A stretch of DNA of 64,000 nt. Origin: Kribbella sindirgiensis (GTDB lineage Bacteria; Actinomycetota; Actinomycetes; Propionibacteriales; Kribbellaceae). The DNA lies in NCBI RefSeq assembly GCF_004331435.1, contig NZ_SJKA01000029.1:1-64000 (forward strand), given 5' to 3'. The notes beneath the pieces were generated by a model. The model saw nothing but the letters and a program-made list of their open reading frames with translations, was not told the origin of the DNA and made no database searches. The translations under genes were made by a program, and so were the position numbers. Of the stretch, positions 50,949 to 59,153 are shown piece after piece. How positions within the stretch are numbered: position 1 is the first letter of the stretch; every line of letters starts with the position of its first letter.

Positions 50949-51005
50949 CTTTGGGCACCCACCAACCAAAATCCTCGCCGGATAATGGTTGGTGGGTGCC
51001 CAAAG
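50949..51005. terminator. Long perfect hairpin between convergent genes
   Basis: Arms CTTTGGGCACCCACCAACCA (50949-50968) and TGGTTGGTGGGTGCCCAAAG (50986-51005) match over 20 of 20 bases; the loop itself contains ATCC/GGAT. It begins ten bases after the amidohydrolase stop and ends six bases before the stop of the opposite gene, so it should work as a bidirectional terminator. Confidence 0.9.
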
Positions 51006-51010
51006 TGTGG

Positions 51011-53683
51011 TCAGGCGGGCGGGGTGATGCTCCAGATGCCGCGGCCGTGGGTTGCGGCGTAGATGTTGCCGTCGGGGCCGGACTCGATGTCCATGACCGT
51101 CGTGGTCGGCAGGCCGGTGCCCAGGACCTGCCAGTTCGTGGCGCCGGGTGCGCGGTAGAAGGTGGCGAGGTCGGACCCGACCACCAGCGCACCGTTGGCC
51201 AGCTGCTTGACCGCGCTGGTCGGGATGTCCGGCAGGTTCGCCGAGATGTCCGACCAGGTCGCTCCGCCGTCCTTGGTCTCGTAGACGTGGCCGACGCCCG
51301 CGCCCGGGCCTTCCGTGAACCGGCGCGAGAAGCCGTTCACGGCGACGTACGCGTGCTGCCCGTTGGCCGGATCGATCCCGACGCCGGCGAGGTAACGGTT
51401 CGGGAAGTCGGCCGGCAACGTCACCTGATGCCAGGTGCCGCCCGAGTTGGTGGCCAGACCGCGGGCGAAGCCGTCGTTGTTGCACGGTCCACACCAGGTG
51501 ACCCACCCGACGCCGCCGCGCATCGCGACCGCCGTCGCCGAGTGTCCGGCGCCGAGGTCGAAGGCCTTGGTCCACTCGGACGCGCTCCGCATGCCCCAGC
51601 CCTTGGCGGAGGTGTAGACGTACTGCCCACCCGCGATGAAGCCGCTGGAGTTCGCGGAGTCGATCGCGATCGGGGCGATGAACCGCGGGCTCGGGTCACC
51701 CGGGTCCAGGCTCCACGAGCTCGCCTCGGCCTCACTCAACGCACCCTTGTTCAGCGCGCAGTTGTTCGTGATCTTGACAGCCAGGGCGACGTACTCCTGC
51801 AGCTGGTTGCACCCGTTCTGCGGATCGGTCGCGCCGTCGCCGCCGTCACCGCCGAAGTTCGAGCCCATCTTGGTGTCGGTGTGGCTGCCGTTGGGCTGTA
51901 CGCCGAAGAGGTTCGAGACGCCGTTGTCCTGCAGGCCGCCGGACACCACCACGCCGCCGTTCTTGGTGTCCTTGCCGACCGACACCGAGTAGTACTGCAG
52001 GGCGTCCATGGTGCCGTCCGCGGTCAGCGAGGACCAGTCGGTGCCGTTGTGGTTGGCGTTGACCTGCCCGTTCACCGGACGCTTGTAGATGCCGCCGTCG
52101 TTGCCGACGAAGACGACCGGCTTGCCGCCCGACGTACCCACGGCGACCGAGTGCTGGTCCGAGTGCGGCGCCATCGGACAGGTGTTCTTGGTGTCGTCGA
52201 TGTTCCAGCACGAGAAGCCGAAGTTCCAGTACGGCCCGACGGTGGCCCAGTGCGACCCCGCGTCGGTCGTCTCGAACACTTCCTCCAGGCCCGCCCACAC
52301 GTGATCGGCGTTGGCCGGATCAACGGTCAGGAACTGGTTGTACCAGGCCTGCACGCCGACGGCGTACCCCTTGCGGTCGAGGGCGGAGCCGCTGTTGTGC
52401 AGGATCTGCGGATCGGCGATCTTGTTCCACGGCCCGGACGGGCTGCCGGTCTTGGAGACGAAGATGCCCGCCAGGCTTGTGCTGCCGTTGATCTTGCTCG
52501 GCTGCTGCACGAGCGCGTACAGGCGGTCGCCGGTCTTGCTGAACGCGAACGTCGTGTAGCCGACGTCGGTGCTGTTCTTGATGCCGCCCAGCACCACGTT
52601 CAGCCGCTTCCAGCTCGATGGCCCGGCAGTGTAGTCGTTGGTCTCGTAGAACCCGTTGTAGGTGTCGCCCGAGCGCCAGCCGATGGCAGCGATCACATGC
52701 TTGGGGTTCTTCGGGTCGATCGCGATGTCGTTGACGATGTTCTTGTACGCCGCGTTCGTCGCGCCGCCGGTCTGGCTGCCGGCCGGCACCAGCACGTTGC
52801 CGGCGTCGTCCTTGATCTCCGGCATGAAGTCGGGGTTCGGGTAGAACGCGACCTTCCAGGCGCCCGCGGCGGTCGACGCGTCGTGGTACCAGATGCCGCG
52901 GTTCGTCGCGGCGAACACCTGCCCGCCACCCCACCGCAGCCGCCCGACGGTGGTCGACTCCAGTTCCTTGCCGCCGACCCGGTCCGACGGCGAATAGGTG
53001 CCGGTCACCGGGTTCGCGAGACGGTAGACACCGGACCCGACGTACGACGTACCGCCGGTGTTCGCCTCGCCCGTCGCGTACCAGAGCGAGCCGTCACCGG
53101 CGAGCTGCAGGTCGCCACCGCTGAGGGAGGGCAGCGAGTCGCTGAGCGGTGTCCAGTTGCCACCGCCCGACGTGGAGCGCCACACACCTCCGTTCGCACC
53201 GGCGGCGTACACGTGGTCGGCGTTGTCGGCCGCCAGGCCGGTGATGCGGCCGGTGACGTAGCCGGCGCCGCCACTGGAGTTGGAGTACCAGTCGCGGTAG
53301 CGGGAGTCGTCCGCGTCGTACGGGACTCTGGTGACGTCGTGCCAGGTCCCGGTGGTGTGCGGGAGCGCCGTGAGCTGAGCGAAGGCGGCCGAGTACGCGC
53401 CCGGGGCGACGATGCCCGGTGCGGTTCTCGCCTGCTCGAACTCGTCGGCGATCGTGAAGGCTTCCTTGGACTCGCTCTGCATCTCCGACGGGTTGCCGCC
53501 GGCGATCATCAGGGCCTTCTCCATTACGGCGGCGTTGTAGTGCCGGCCGGCCCATTGATGTTTGAGCCATTCTTCCTTCAGCTCGTAGCGGCCGGCATAG
53601 CCGCCGATCCCGACGGCGATCAGGGCGGCCCCCAGGCCGCCGGCGATGATCTTGCGAGTGCGTGTGGCCAGCGAGATTCGCAT
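51011..53683 (-). CDS. Exported BNR/Asp-box beta-propeller protein (sialidase-like glycosidase fold)
   Basis: The 890-residue protein has a membrane or signal segment near its start (IIAGGLGAALIAVGIGGYAG) and then a long series of propeller repeats with Asp-box-like turns (SGGGNWTPLS, DAGSHWATVG, DGGATWSDIS). Similar proteins in actinobacteria are annotated as glycosyl hydrolase or exo-alpha-sialidase, but no catalytic residues can be confirmed by eye. The ATG at 53683 is chosen for the RISLATRTRK-hydrophobic start; an upstream in-frame extension overlaps the ArsR gene. It is the next gene after the monooxygenase operon on the same strand, 62 bp beyond the ArsR stop. Confidence 0.8.
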   Translation of the reverse strand: MRISLATRTRKIIAGGLGAALIAVGIGGYAGRYELKEEWLKHQWAGRHYNAAVMEKALMIAGGNPSEMQSESKEAFTIADEFEQARTAPGIVAPGAYSAAFAQLTALPHTTGTWHDVTRVPYDADDSRYRDWYSNSSGGAGYVTGRITGLAADNADHVYAAGANGGVWRSTSGGGNWTPLSDSLPSLSGGDLQLAGDGSLWYATGEANTGGTSYVGSGVYRLANPVTGTYSPSDRVGGKELESTTVGRLRWGGGQVFAATNRGIWYHDASTAAGAWKVAFYPNPDFMPEIKDDAGNVLVPAGSQTGGATNAAYKNIVNDIAIDPKNPKHVIAAIGWRSGDTYNGFYETNDYTAGPSSWKRLNVVLGGIKNSTDVGYTTFAFSKTGDRLYALVQQPSKINGSTSLAGIFVSKTGSPSGPWNKIADPQILHNSGSALDRKGYAVGVQAWYNQFLTVDPANADHVWAGLEEVFETTDAGSHWATVGPYWNFGFSCWNIDDTKNTCPMAPHSDQHSVAVGTSGGKPVVFVGNDGGIYKRPVNGQVNANHNGTDWSSLTADGTMDALQYYSVSVGKDTKNGGVVVSGGLQDNGVSNLFGVQPNGSHTDTKMGSNFGGDGGDGATDPQNGCNQLQEYVALAVKITNNCALNKGALSEAEASSWSLDPGDPSPRFIAPIAIDSANSSGFIAGGQYVYTSAKGWGMRSASEWTKAFDLGAGHSATAVAMRGGVGWVTWCGPCNNDGFARGLATNSGGTWHQVTLPADFPNRYLAGVGIDPANGQHAYVAVNGFSRRFTEGPGAGVGHVYETKDGGATWSDISANLPDIPTSAVKQLANGALVVGSDLATFYRAPGATNWQVLGTGLPTTTVMDIESGPDGNIYAATHGRGIWSITPPA

Positions 53684-53745
53684 GACGTGCTCCGGATGGT
53701 TCTTGGCGGGTCGCCGTCCCGAGGCGGCGCTCCCGTAGCTCCGGG

Positions 53746-54171
53746 TCAGTGCACGGAGCCGCGGAGACCATACGTCCGGTGCGCGCGCGGCGGAAGCGAT
53801 CCATCGCGCTCCGGAATCGACAAGGGAAAACATTCGTCACCAATGGATCCTGGCCGGGGTGGGTCCGGGGCGAGGGAGCCGTCGGGGGCGACGTGCTGGA
53901 AGATCTGCTCGACCAAGGCGATCACGTGGGGGTCGTCGACGGTGTAGAACTGCCGACGGCCTTCGCGTCGTGCGCTCACCAGACCGGCCAGCCGGAGCTT
54001 GGCGAGATGCTGGCTGGCCGTCGGCACGCTGACGCCCACCCGGGCAGCCAGCGTGCCGACGTCGTACTCGCCACAACTCGCCAGCGCGACCAGGTGCAGC
54101 CGGACCGGCGCCAGCAACAGGCCGAAAGTCCTGGCCGCGGTAGCGAGCTGTGGCGAGGTCGGCTCGATCAT
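53746..54171 (-). CDS. ArsR-family regulator at the end of the monooxygenase operon
   Basis: The 141-residue protein has the ArsR winged helix (RLHLVALASCGEYDVGTLAA, then RVGVSVPTASQHLAKLRLAG and REGRRQFYTVDD) and a proline-rich C-terminal tail. Metal-binding cysteine pairs of classical ArsR/SmtB are absent apart from the single Cys in ASCGEYD, so it may sense an organic ligand or redox state. It overlaps the preceding small gene by four bases (ATGA) and is therefore translated with the monooxygenase operon, which it may regulate. Confidence 0.87.
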   Translation of the reverse strand: MIEPTSPQLATAARTFGLLLAPVRLHLVALASCGEYDVGTLAARVGVSVPTASQHLAKLRLAGLVSARREGRRQFYTVDDPHVIALVEQIFQHVAPDGSLAPDPPRPGSIGDECFPLSIPERDGSLPPRAHRTYGLRGSVH

Positions 54172-54371
54172 GCGTCCACGCGCTCCTTGGGCGGTATCGG
54201 TACCCCGTGCGGATCCCGGGCCGGGTACCCGAGCGCGGCGTCGATCAGGTCCTCGAGCCGATCACTCAACCCCTGCGCGAGGACGACGGCCTCCGCGTGC
54301 ACCTCGTCGAGCGGTACGCCGAGGACCCGGTGCAGGAAGGTCTCCAGCAACTGGTGCCGTCGCTCGTTCAT
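54168..54371 (-). CDS. Small protein between groEL and arsR in the monooxygenase operon
   Basis: The 67-residue protein is predicted helical (HQLLETFLHRVLGVPLDEVH, then LAQGLSDRLEDLIDAALGYP). Its start overlaps the groEL stop (TGATG), and its end overlaps the ArsR start (ATGA), so it lies in a tightly coupled chain and is very likely real. No family was recognised. Candidate roles are co-chaperonin-like assistant of the dedicated GroEL, or a partner of the ArsR protein. Confidence 0.7.
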   Translation of the reverse strand: MNERRHQLLETFLHRVLGVPLDEVHAEAVVLAQGLSDRLEDLIDAALGYPARDPHGVPIPPKERVDA

Positions 54372-56020
54372 CAGTAGATGTTGGACGGACGGACCATGCC
54401 CTCGGCGAGGTCGCCGAAGCCGGGCGCCATGATCGCGCCGGGGTTGCCGAGGATCTCCTCGACGACCGCGGTCTCGGTGGTGATCAGCAGCGCCGCGATC
54501 GAGGCGGCGCTCTCCAGAGCGGCCCGGGTGACCTTGAGCGGGTCGATGACCGCCTCGGCGATCATGTCGCCGTACTCACCGGTGAGTGCGTTGAAGCCGT
54601 GGCCGCGCGGCAGTCCGGCGACCTGGGCGACCACCTCGTCGCCGTCGTACCCGGCGTTGATCGCGATCCACCGCAGCGGTTCCGGCAGCGCCCGCCGGAC
54701 GATCTCCCGGCCGATCGCCGCGTCGCCGGTGAGCTCCAGCTCCGACAACGCCGCCTGGGCCTGGACCAGAGCGGTTCCGCCCCCGGCCAGGACACCCTCC
54801 TCGAGCGCGGCACGGGTCGCGGCCAGCGAGTCGTCGACCCGCAGCATCCGCTCCTTCAGCTCGACGCTCGTCGCGCCGCCGACCCGGATCACCGCGACCT
54901 TGCCGGCCAGCCGCGCCATCCGCAGTTGCAGACTGTCCTGGTCGGCGTCGATCTTGGCCCGTTCGAACTGCTTCTCCAGCTGGGCGATCCGCGCCTCCAC
55001 CAGGGACGCGTCGCCGTGGCCGCCGACGATCGTGGTGCTGTTCTCGGTGATCGTGATCCGGTCGCAGGACCCCAGGTGGTCCCGGCTGACCTCGTGCAGG
55101 TCGAGGCCGGTGTCCTTCGCGATCACGGTGCCGCCCAGCGCGGTGGCGAGATCCTCCAGCTCCGCGATCCGGCGGTGCCCGAAGCCGGGAGCATGGACGA
55201 CGACCGACCGCATCGTGTTGTGCATGTTCCCGCCGACCAGCAACTGCAGGGCCGGCCCGTCGACGTCCTCGGCCAGGACGACGAGCGGACGGTCCATGCG
55301 CTTGGCGATCTCGACGGTCGGCATGATGTCCTGAACCTGGGTGATCTTCTTGTTCGTCAGCAGGATCACCGGGTTGTCGTAGACGGTCTCCATCCGCTCC
55401 CGGTCGGTGACCATGTACGCCGAGACGTACCCGTGGTCGAACTCGATCCCGTCGACGACCTCCACCGACATCCCCAGCGTGTCGGACTCCTCGGTGGTGA
55501 CGACGCCGTTGCGCCCGACCCAGTCGACCGCGTCGGCGATCACCGCGCCGATGGTCTCGTCGTCGCTGGCCGCCAGCGTCGCGATGTGCCGCAGCTCGTC
55601 CCGGCCGCCGACCTCGACCGCCCAGCTCCGCAGCGTCTCGATCACGACCGGCACGGTCTGCTCGATACCGCGCCGTACCCGCATCGGGTTCGCGCCGGCG
55701 TCGACCTCGCGCAGCCCTTCGCGGACCATCGCCTGGGCCAGCACGGTCGCGGTGGTGGTGCCGTCGCCGACTACGCCGTTGGTCTTCATCGCGACTTCCT
55801 TCACCAGCTGGGCGCCCATGTTCGCGAAGGGTTCGCGCAGCTGGATCTCGCGGGCGATGGTGACGCCGTCGTTGGTGATCGTCGGCGGGCCGGTCAGCTT
55901 CTCCAGCACCGCGTTGCGGCCCTTGGGACCGAGTGTCACCTTGATCGCATCGGCCAGCGCGTTCACGCCGGACTCGAGCAACCGCCGGGCGTCGGTGTTG
56001 AACCGGAGTTCCTTCGCCAT
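54371..56020 (-). CDS. mimG: Divergent GroEL-type chaperonin dedicated to the monooxygenase (MimG-like)
   Basis: The 549-residue chaperonin keeps ATP-binding motifs TLGPKGRNAVLEK and GDGTTTATVLAQAM and the GGGTALVQAQ region, so it should form ATP-driven rings. The apical domain is diverged and the usual flexible GGM tail is absent: the C terminus is EGMVRPSNIY. In mycobacterial mim clusters a similar GroEL-like protein is required for correct folding of the hydroxylase large subunit. It follows the alcohol dehydrogenase by 12 bases. No groES is present in the cluster. Confidence 0.93.
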   Translation of the reverse strand: MAKELRFNTDARRLLESGVNALADAIKVTLGPKGRNAVLEKLTGPPTITNDGVTIAREIQLREPFANMGAQLVKEVAMKTNGVVGDGTTTATVLAQAMVREGLREVDAGANPMRVRRGIEQTVPVVIETLRSWAVEVGGRDELRHIATLAASDDETIGAVIADAVDWVGRNGVVTTEESDTLGMSVEVVDGIEFDHGYVSAYMVTDRERMETVYDNPVILLTNKKITQVQDIMPTVEIAKRMDRPLVVLAEDVDGPALQLLVGGNMHNTMRSVVVHAPGFGHRRIAELEDLATALGGTVIAKDTGLDLHEVSRDHLGSCDRITITENSTTIVGGHGDASLVEARIAQLEKQFERAKIDADQDSLQLRMARLAGKVAVIRVGGATSVELKERMLRVDDSLAATRAALEEGVLAGGGTALVQAQAALSELELTGDAAIGREIVRRALPEPLRWIAINAGYDGDEVVAQVAGLPRGHGFNALTGEYGDMIAEAVIDPLKVTRAALESAASIAALLITTETAVVEEILGNPGAIMAPGFGDLAEGMVRPSNIY

Positions 56021-56032
56021 GGTCAGCTCCTT

Positions 56033-57058
56033 CTAGGGAATGAGGATCGCCCGGCCGCGGACCCGGCCGTGGTCGAGGTCGTCGAGGGCCTGCTGGAAGT
56101 CCTCCAGCGGGTACTTCGTGGTGTGCAGCGCGACCTTGCCGCGCGCTGCGAGCTCCATCAGGTCCTGCAGGTCGTTGTAGGAGCCGACCAGGTTCCCGAC
56201 GAAGTTGATCTCGGTCGAGATGACGTCGATGGTCGGTACGTCGAGGTTCTCGCCGTACCCGACCACGTAGTAGGTGCCGGCCCGGCGCAGCATCTCGATC
56301 CCGTCGGCGGTCGCGCCGCCCTCGCCGACGAAGTCGATCACCGCTTCCGCGCCGTGCCGGCCGGTCAGCGCCCGGACCTGTTCGACGTGGGTGCCGTCAG
56401 CAACGATTCCGTGGTCGGCGCCGATCTCGACGGCCAGCTCGACCGCCGCCTGGTTGCGGTCGACGACGACCAGGGTCGCTGCCGAGATCGCCTTCAGTAC
56501 CTGGATCCCGATGTGCCCGAGCCCGCCCGCGCCGATCAGCACGCAGACAGCTCCCGGCCGCAAGATCCGCGCCGCCTTCGCCGCCGCGTGGTACGCGGTC
56601 AGCCCGGCGTCCGCGAGCGCGGCGACATCTGCCGGCTCCAGTCCGTCGTCGATCCGTACGACGGAGCGGGCCGTCGTCCGCAAGTAGTCGGCGTACCCGC
56701 CGTCCGTGTCGATGCCAGGAAACGCCGACGCCTCGCAGTGCACGTCGTCGCCGGAGCGGCAGGCGCGGCAGAGTCCACAGGTGATCAACGGGTGCAGGAT
56801 CACCTTGTCGCCGACGGCGACGTTCGTGACGGCGTCGCCGACCGCGTGCACCCAGCCCGCGTTCTCGTGCCCGATCGTGTACGGGAGCCGTACGCCGCTC
56901 TTCTCCGCCCACTGCCCTTCGAGGATGTGCAGATCGGTCCGGCAGACACCCGCGCCACCGACCCGCACGATCACGTCCAGCGGCCCGGTGATCTTCGGTT
57001 CCGGGATCTCGGTGAGCTGAAGCTTGGTGTGGTACCCGATCACCTGCACCGCTCTCAT
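56033..57058 (-). CDS. Zinc-dependent alcohol dehydrogenase of the monooxygenase operon
   Basis: The 341-residue MDR enzyme should oxidise the alcohol made by the monooxygenase with NAD(P)+. The catalytic zinc ligands are in GAGVCRTDLHILEGQWA and GHENAG; the structural zinc cysteines in CGLCRACRSGDDVHC; the nucleotide loop is VLIGAGGLGHIGIQVLKAIS, and Asp in VVVDRN suggests NAD preference. The overlap of four bases with the MIP18-like gene indicates coupled translation. Actinobacterial propane clusters carry a similar alcohol dehydrogenase (prmE position). Confidence 0.93.
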   Translation of the reverse strand: MRAVQVIGYHTKLQLTEIPEPKITGPLDVIVRVGGAGVCRTDLHILEGQWAEKSGVRLPYTIGHENAGWVHAVGDAVTNVAVGDKVILHPLITCGLCRACRSGDDVHCEASAFPGIDTDGGYADYLRTTARSVVRIDDGLEPADVAALADAGLTAYHAAAKAARILRPGAVCVLIGAGGLGHIGIQVLKAISAATLVVVDRNQAAVELAVEIGADHGIVADGTHVEQVRALTGRHGAEAVIDFVGEGGATADGIEMLRRAGTYYVVGYGENLDVPTIDVISTEINFVGNLVGSYNDLQDLMELAARGKVALHTTKYPLEDFQQALDDLDHGRVRGRAILIP

Positions 57059-57792
57059 GTGGTCCTCCTCGTGTCGGTGATGAGACCGCCCGGTTCGTTG
57101 TCGTACCTGGTGGCCAGCAGGCCGCGGCAGAAGTGCGCGTTGCCTTCGACCGAGATCCGCACGGCCTTGGCGAAGCGCAGTCGCGCCGGCACGGCCTCGG
57201 GCGGCACCGGTACGCCGTCGTCGTCGACGAACACCAGGTCGTCCGGCCGGATGCCCAGTCCGATGGCAGCGCGACGACGCAACAGGGCCTCCGTGTGCGG
57301 GCCGCCGGGCAGTTGCCCGAGCGTGAGCCCGGGCAACTGCTCGACGGTCGTACCGGTGGACCTGAGCAGCGCCATCACGCTGCGCTCCATCGCGGCCGTG
57401 TGCGCTTTGCGCTGGAAGATCCTGCGCAGCTCGTCCAGGTCCTGCTCCGCCTCGGATCCGAAGGTGCCGACGTACCCCGCGTCCGCGGCGAGGCCGGCGT
57501 TGATCTTGTCCGAGTCGTGGTGATCGTCGAGCAGCACGCTCACCACGCCTACGCCCGGCACGCGACGCAGGGCGTCAACTGCGTCGGATGCCATCAGGTA
57601 GGCGAAGTTGGGCGCGCAGAACGAGGTCGGTAGCCGGAGATGGACCGTCACGCCCGCAGGGTCGATACGGATCGACCGGACGAAGCCGAGGTCGGTGATG
57701 GGCTGGTCCAGCTCCGGGTCGACGACGGTCGCCAGGGCCGCGACGACCTCGGACTGCAGCGCCTGAGTCGACCCTTGGACGACCGCGATCAT
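57055..57792 (-). CDS. MIP18/DUF59-family iron-sulfur assembly-like protein of the monooxygenase operon
   Basis: The 245-residue protein has an N-terminal DUF59/MIP18 domain (VDPELDQPITDLGFVRSIRI, then LRLPTSFCAPNFAYLM with a Cys that fits the family's reactive cysteine). A C-terminal helical part of about 120 residues (GSEAEQDLDELRRIFQRKAH) is unlike other DUF59 proteins. DUF59 proteins help insert Fe-S clusters or iron (SufT, PaaD); here the client could be the reductase [2Fe-2S] centre or the diiron hydroxylase. It overlaps both neighbours by four bases. Confidence 0.83.
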   Translation of the reverse strand: MIAVVQGSTQALQSEVVAALATVVDPELDQPITDLGFVRSIRIDPAGVTVHLRLPTSFCAPNFAYLMASDAVDALRRVPGVGVVSVLLDDHHDSDKINAGLAADAGYVGTFGSEAEQDLDELRRIFQRKAHTAAMERSVMALLRSTGTTVEQLPGLTLGQLPGGPHTEALLRRRAAIGLGIRPDDLVFVDDDGVPVPPEAVPARLRFAKAVRISVEGNAHFCRGLLATRYDNEPGGLITDTRRTT

Positions 57793-58808
57793 GACGCCAC
57801 GGCTTCTTCCGTCGACCCGGCGTCCGCGGGGAGCCTGAGCTCCTCGGGTACGTCGAGGCCGTACAGCGCGGCCGCGTTCAGGCCGAGGATCTTCTTCTTC
57901 TGCGCAACGGTGATGGGCGCGTACTCGGTCAGCTCCGCCGGGATCTGGAAGTCGACGAACGCCTCGACCAGCCACTTCGGCGTCCAGAGCGCGTAGTCAC
58001 TGGAGAACAGGATCCGGTCCTCGCCGATCCAGTAGAGCAGCTCGCCGATGATCTGCGCGAAGTACCCCGGCCGGGTGTGGATGAACGGCATCGCCACCGC
58101 GAGACCGCCGTACACGTTGGGCTCCTGGGTCGCGATCCAGCAGAAGTCCTCCAGCCGGGGCAGCCCGACGTGCTCGACGATGAAGTTGAGCCCGGTGTAG
58201 TCGGTCGCCACCTTGTCGATGTCGGCGACGTCGAACGAGTCCCGGTCCAGCGGCCGGATGGTGGGGCCCTTGTGGACATGGATGTTCTTGATCCCGAGCT
58301 CGAGGCACGCCTCGAGGTAGCGCCGCGACCACGGGTCGTCCAGCTTCCAGCCGCGCGAGTCGCCGTACCACTCGGCGGTGTAGAGCTTGACGCCCTGCAG
58401 GTTCATCCGCGCGGCGTCCTTGCGCAGCTGCTCGAGCCCGGCCTCGGCGTGCCGCGGGTCCCAGGCGTGGTTGTAGGTGAGCTTGCCGGGGTTCGCCCGG
58501 GTCAGCGCGAGGGCGTCCTCGGTCTGCCCGAAACCGTTGACATAGAAGTCGTTCAGGATCGCGGGCTGGAAGATCGCGTGGTCGACGTACCCGTCCTCGA
58601 AGAGGTCCTTCAGCAGCCGCTGACCGCCGTAGTAGGTGTAGGTGTCGTAGTCCCAGACCTCCGCCTCGGGGCTGAGGTTCTTGTGGTAGTCGTAGAAGCA
58701 GTCGATGAACTGCTTGCCGTGGATGTTCTTCTGGTTCGCGGCGCGGGCGTCCCACAGGGCGACGTGCGCGTCGACGATGAAGTACTTCTCGCCGTTCTTC
58801 TCGTACAT
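57789..58808 (-). CDS. Amidohydrolase-2 family protein of the monooxygenase operon
   Basis: The 339-residue protein is a metal-dependent hydrolase-fold enzyme of the ACMSD/amidohydrolase-2 group: FIVDAHVALW (one of the two usual N-terminal His is replaced), IKNIHVHKGPT, LNFIVEHVGLPR and ILFSSDYALW supply the metal site. Genes of this kind are regular members of mim-type clusters, where deletion studies link them to monooxygenase activity; the reaction is not known. It starts seven bases after mimD and overlaps the MIP18 gene by four bases. Confidence 0.9.
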   Translation of the reverse strand: MYEKNGEKYFIVDAHVALWDARAANQKNIHGKQFIDCFYDYHKNLSPEAEVWDYDTYTYYGGQRLLKDLFEDGYVDHAIFQPAILNDFYVNGFGQTEDALALTRANPGKLTYNHAWDPRHAEAGLEQLRKDAARMNLQGVKLYTAEWYGDSRGWKLDDPWSRRYLEACLELGIKNIHVHKGPTIRPLDRDSFDVADIDKVATDYTGLNFIVEHVGLPRLEDFCWIATQEPNVYGGLAVAMPFIHTRPGYFAQIIGELLYWIGEDRILFSSDYALWTPKWLVEAFVDFQIPAELTEYAPITVAQKKKILGLNAAALYGLDVPEELRLPADAGSTEEAVAS

Positions 58809-58815
58809 CGCCGCC

Positions 58816-59151
58816 TCACTTCGTGGTGAGGTCGAAGCCGATGTACTCGGCCGCGTCCTCCGGGCTGGCGAACAGGATGGTCTTGTCGTCGAGGTGCACC
58901 ATCCGGCCGTAGTGGGTCGAGCTGATCTCCTCGAAGACGGAGCCGTCGAACTCCGACCCGAGTGCGTCGGTCAGCTCGGCGTAGTCGAAGTTCAGCAGGC
59001 CCACGCCGTCGACGCGGATCATCGACGGGTACTCGGTGAGCTCGACGCCCTCCTTGGCGCCCATCACCTGCGCGACGACCCGGCCGATCGGCGTGTTCAT
59101 CAAGGTCACGCCACACTTGTTGGAGAACTCGGTGGCCGATCCGAACTGCAT
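58816..59151 (-). CDS. mimD: Monooxygenase coupling (effector) protein
   Basis: The 111-residue protein belongs to the MmoB/DmpM family, which has no cofactor, binds the hydroxylase and tunes electron transfer and substrate entry. The family run is CGVTLMNTPIGRVVAQVMGA followed by VELTEYPSMIRVDGVGLLNF. Length fits the family. It starts two bases after the mimC stop. A longer in-frame extension into mimC is rejected. Confidence 0.93.
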   Translation of the reverse strand: MQFGSATEFSNKCGVTLMNTPIGRVVAQVMGAKEGVELTEYPSMIRVDGVGLLNFDYAELTDALGSEFDGSVFEEISSTHYGRMVHLDDKTILFASPEDAAEYIGFDLTTK

Positions 59152-59153
59152 GC

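Noticed and set aside
53999..57523. Plus-strand open frame of 1174 residues across groEL, the alcohol dehydrogenase and part of the MIP18-like gene
   Set aside because: It is an antisense shadow of three well-supported genes and its composition is unlike a protein.
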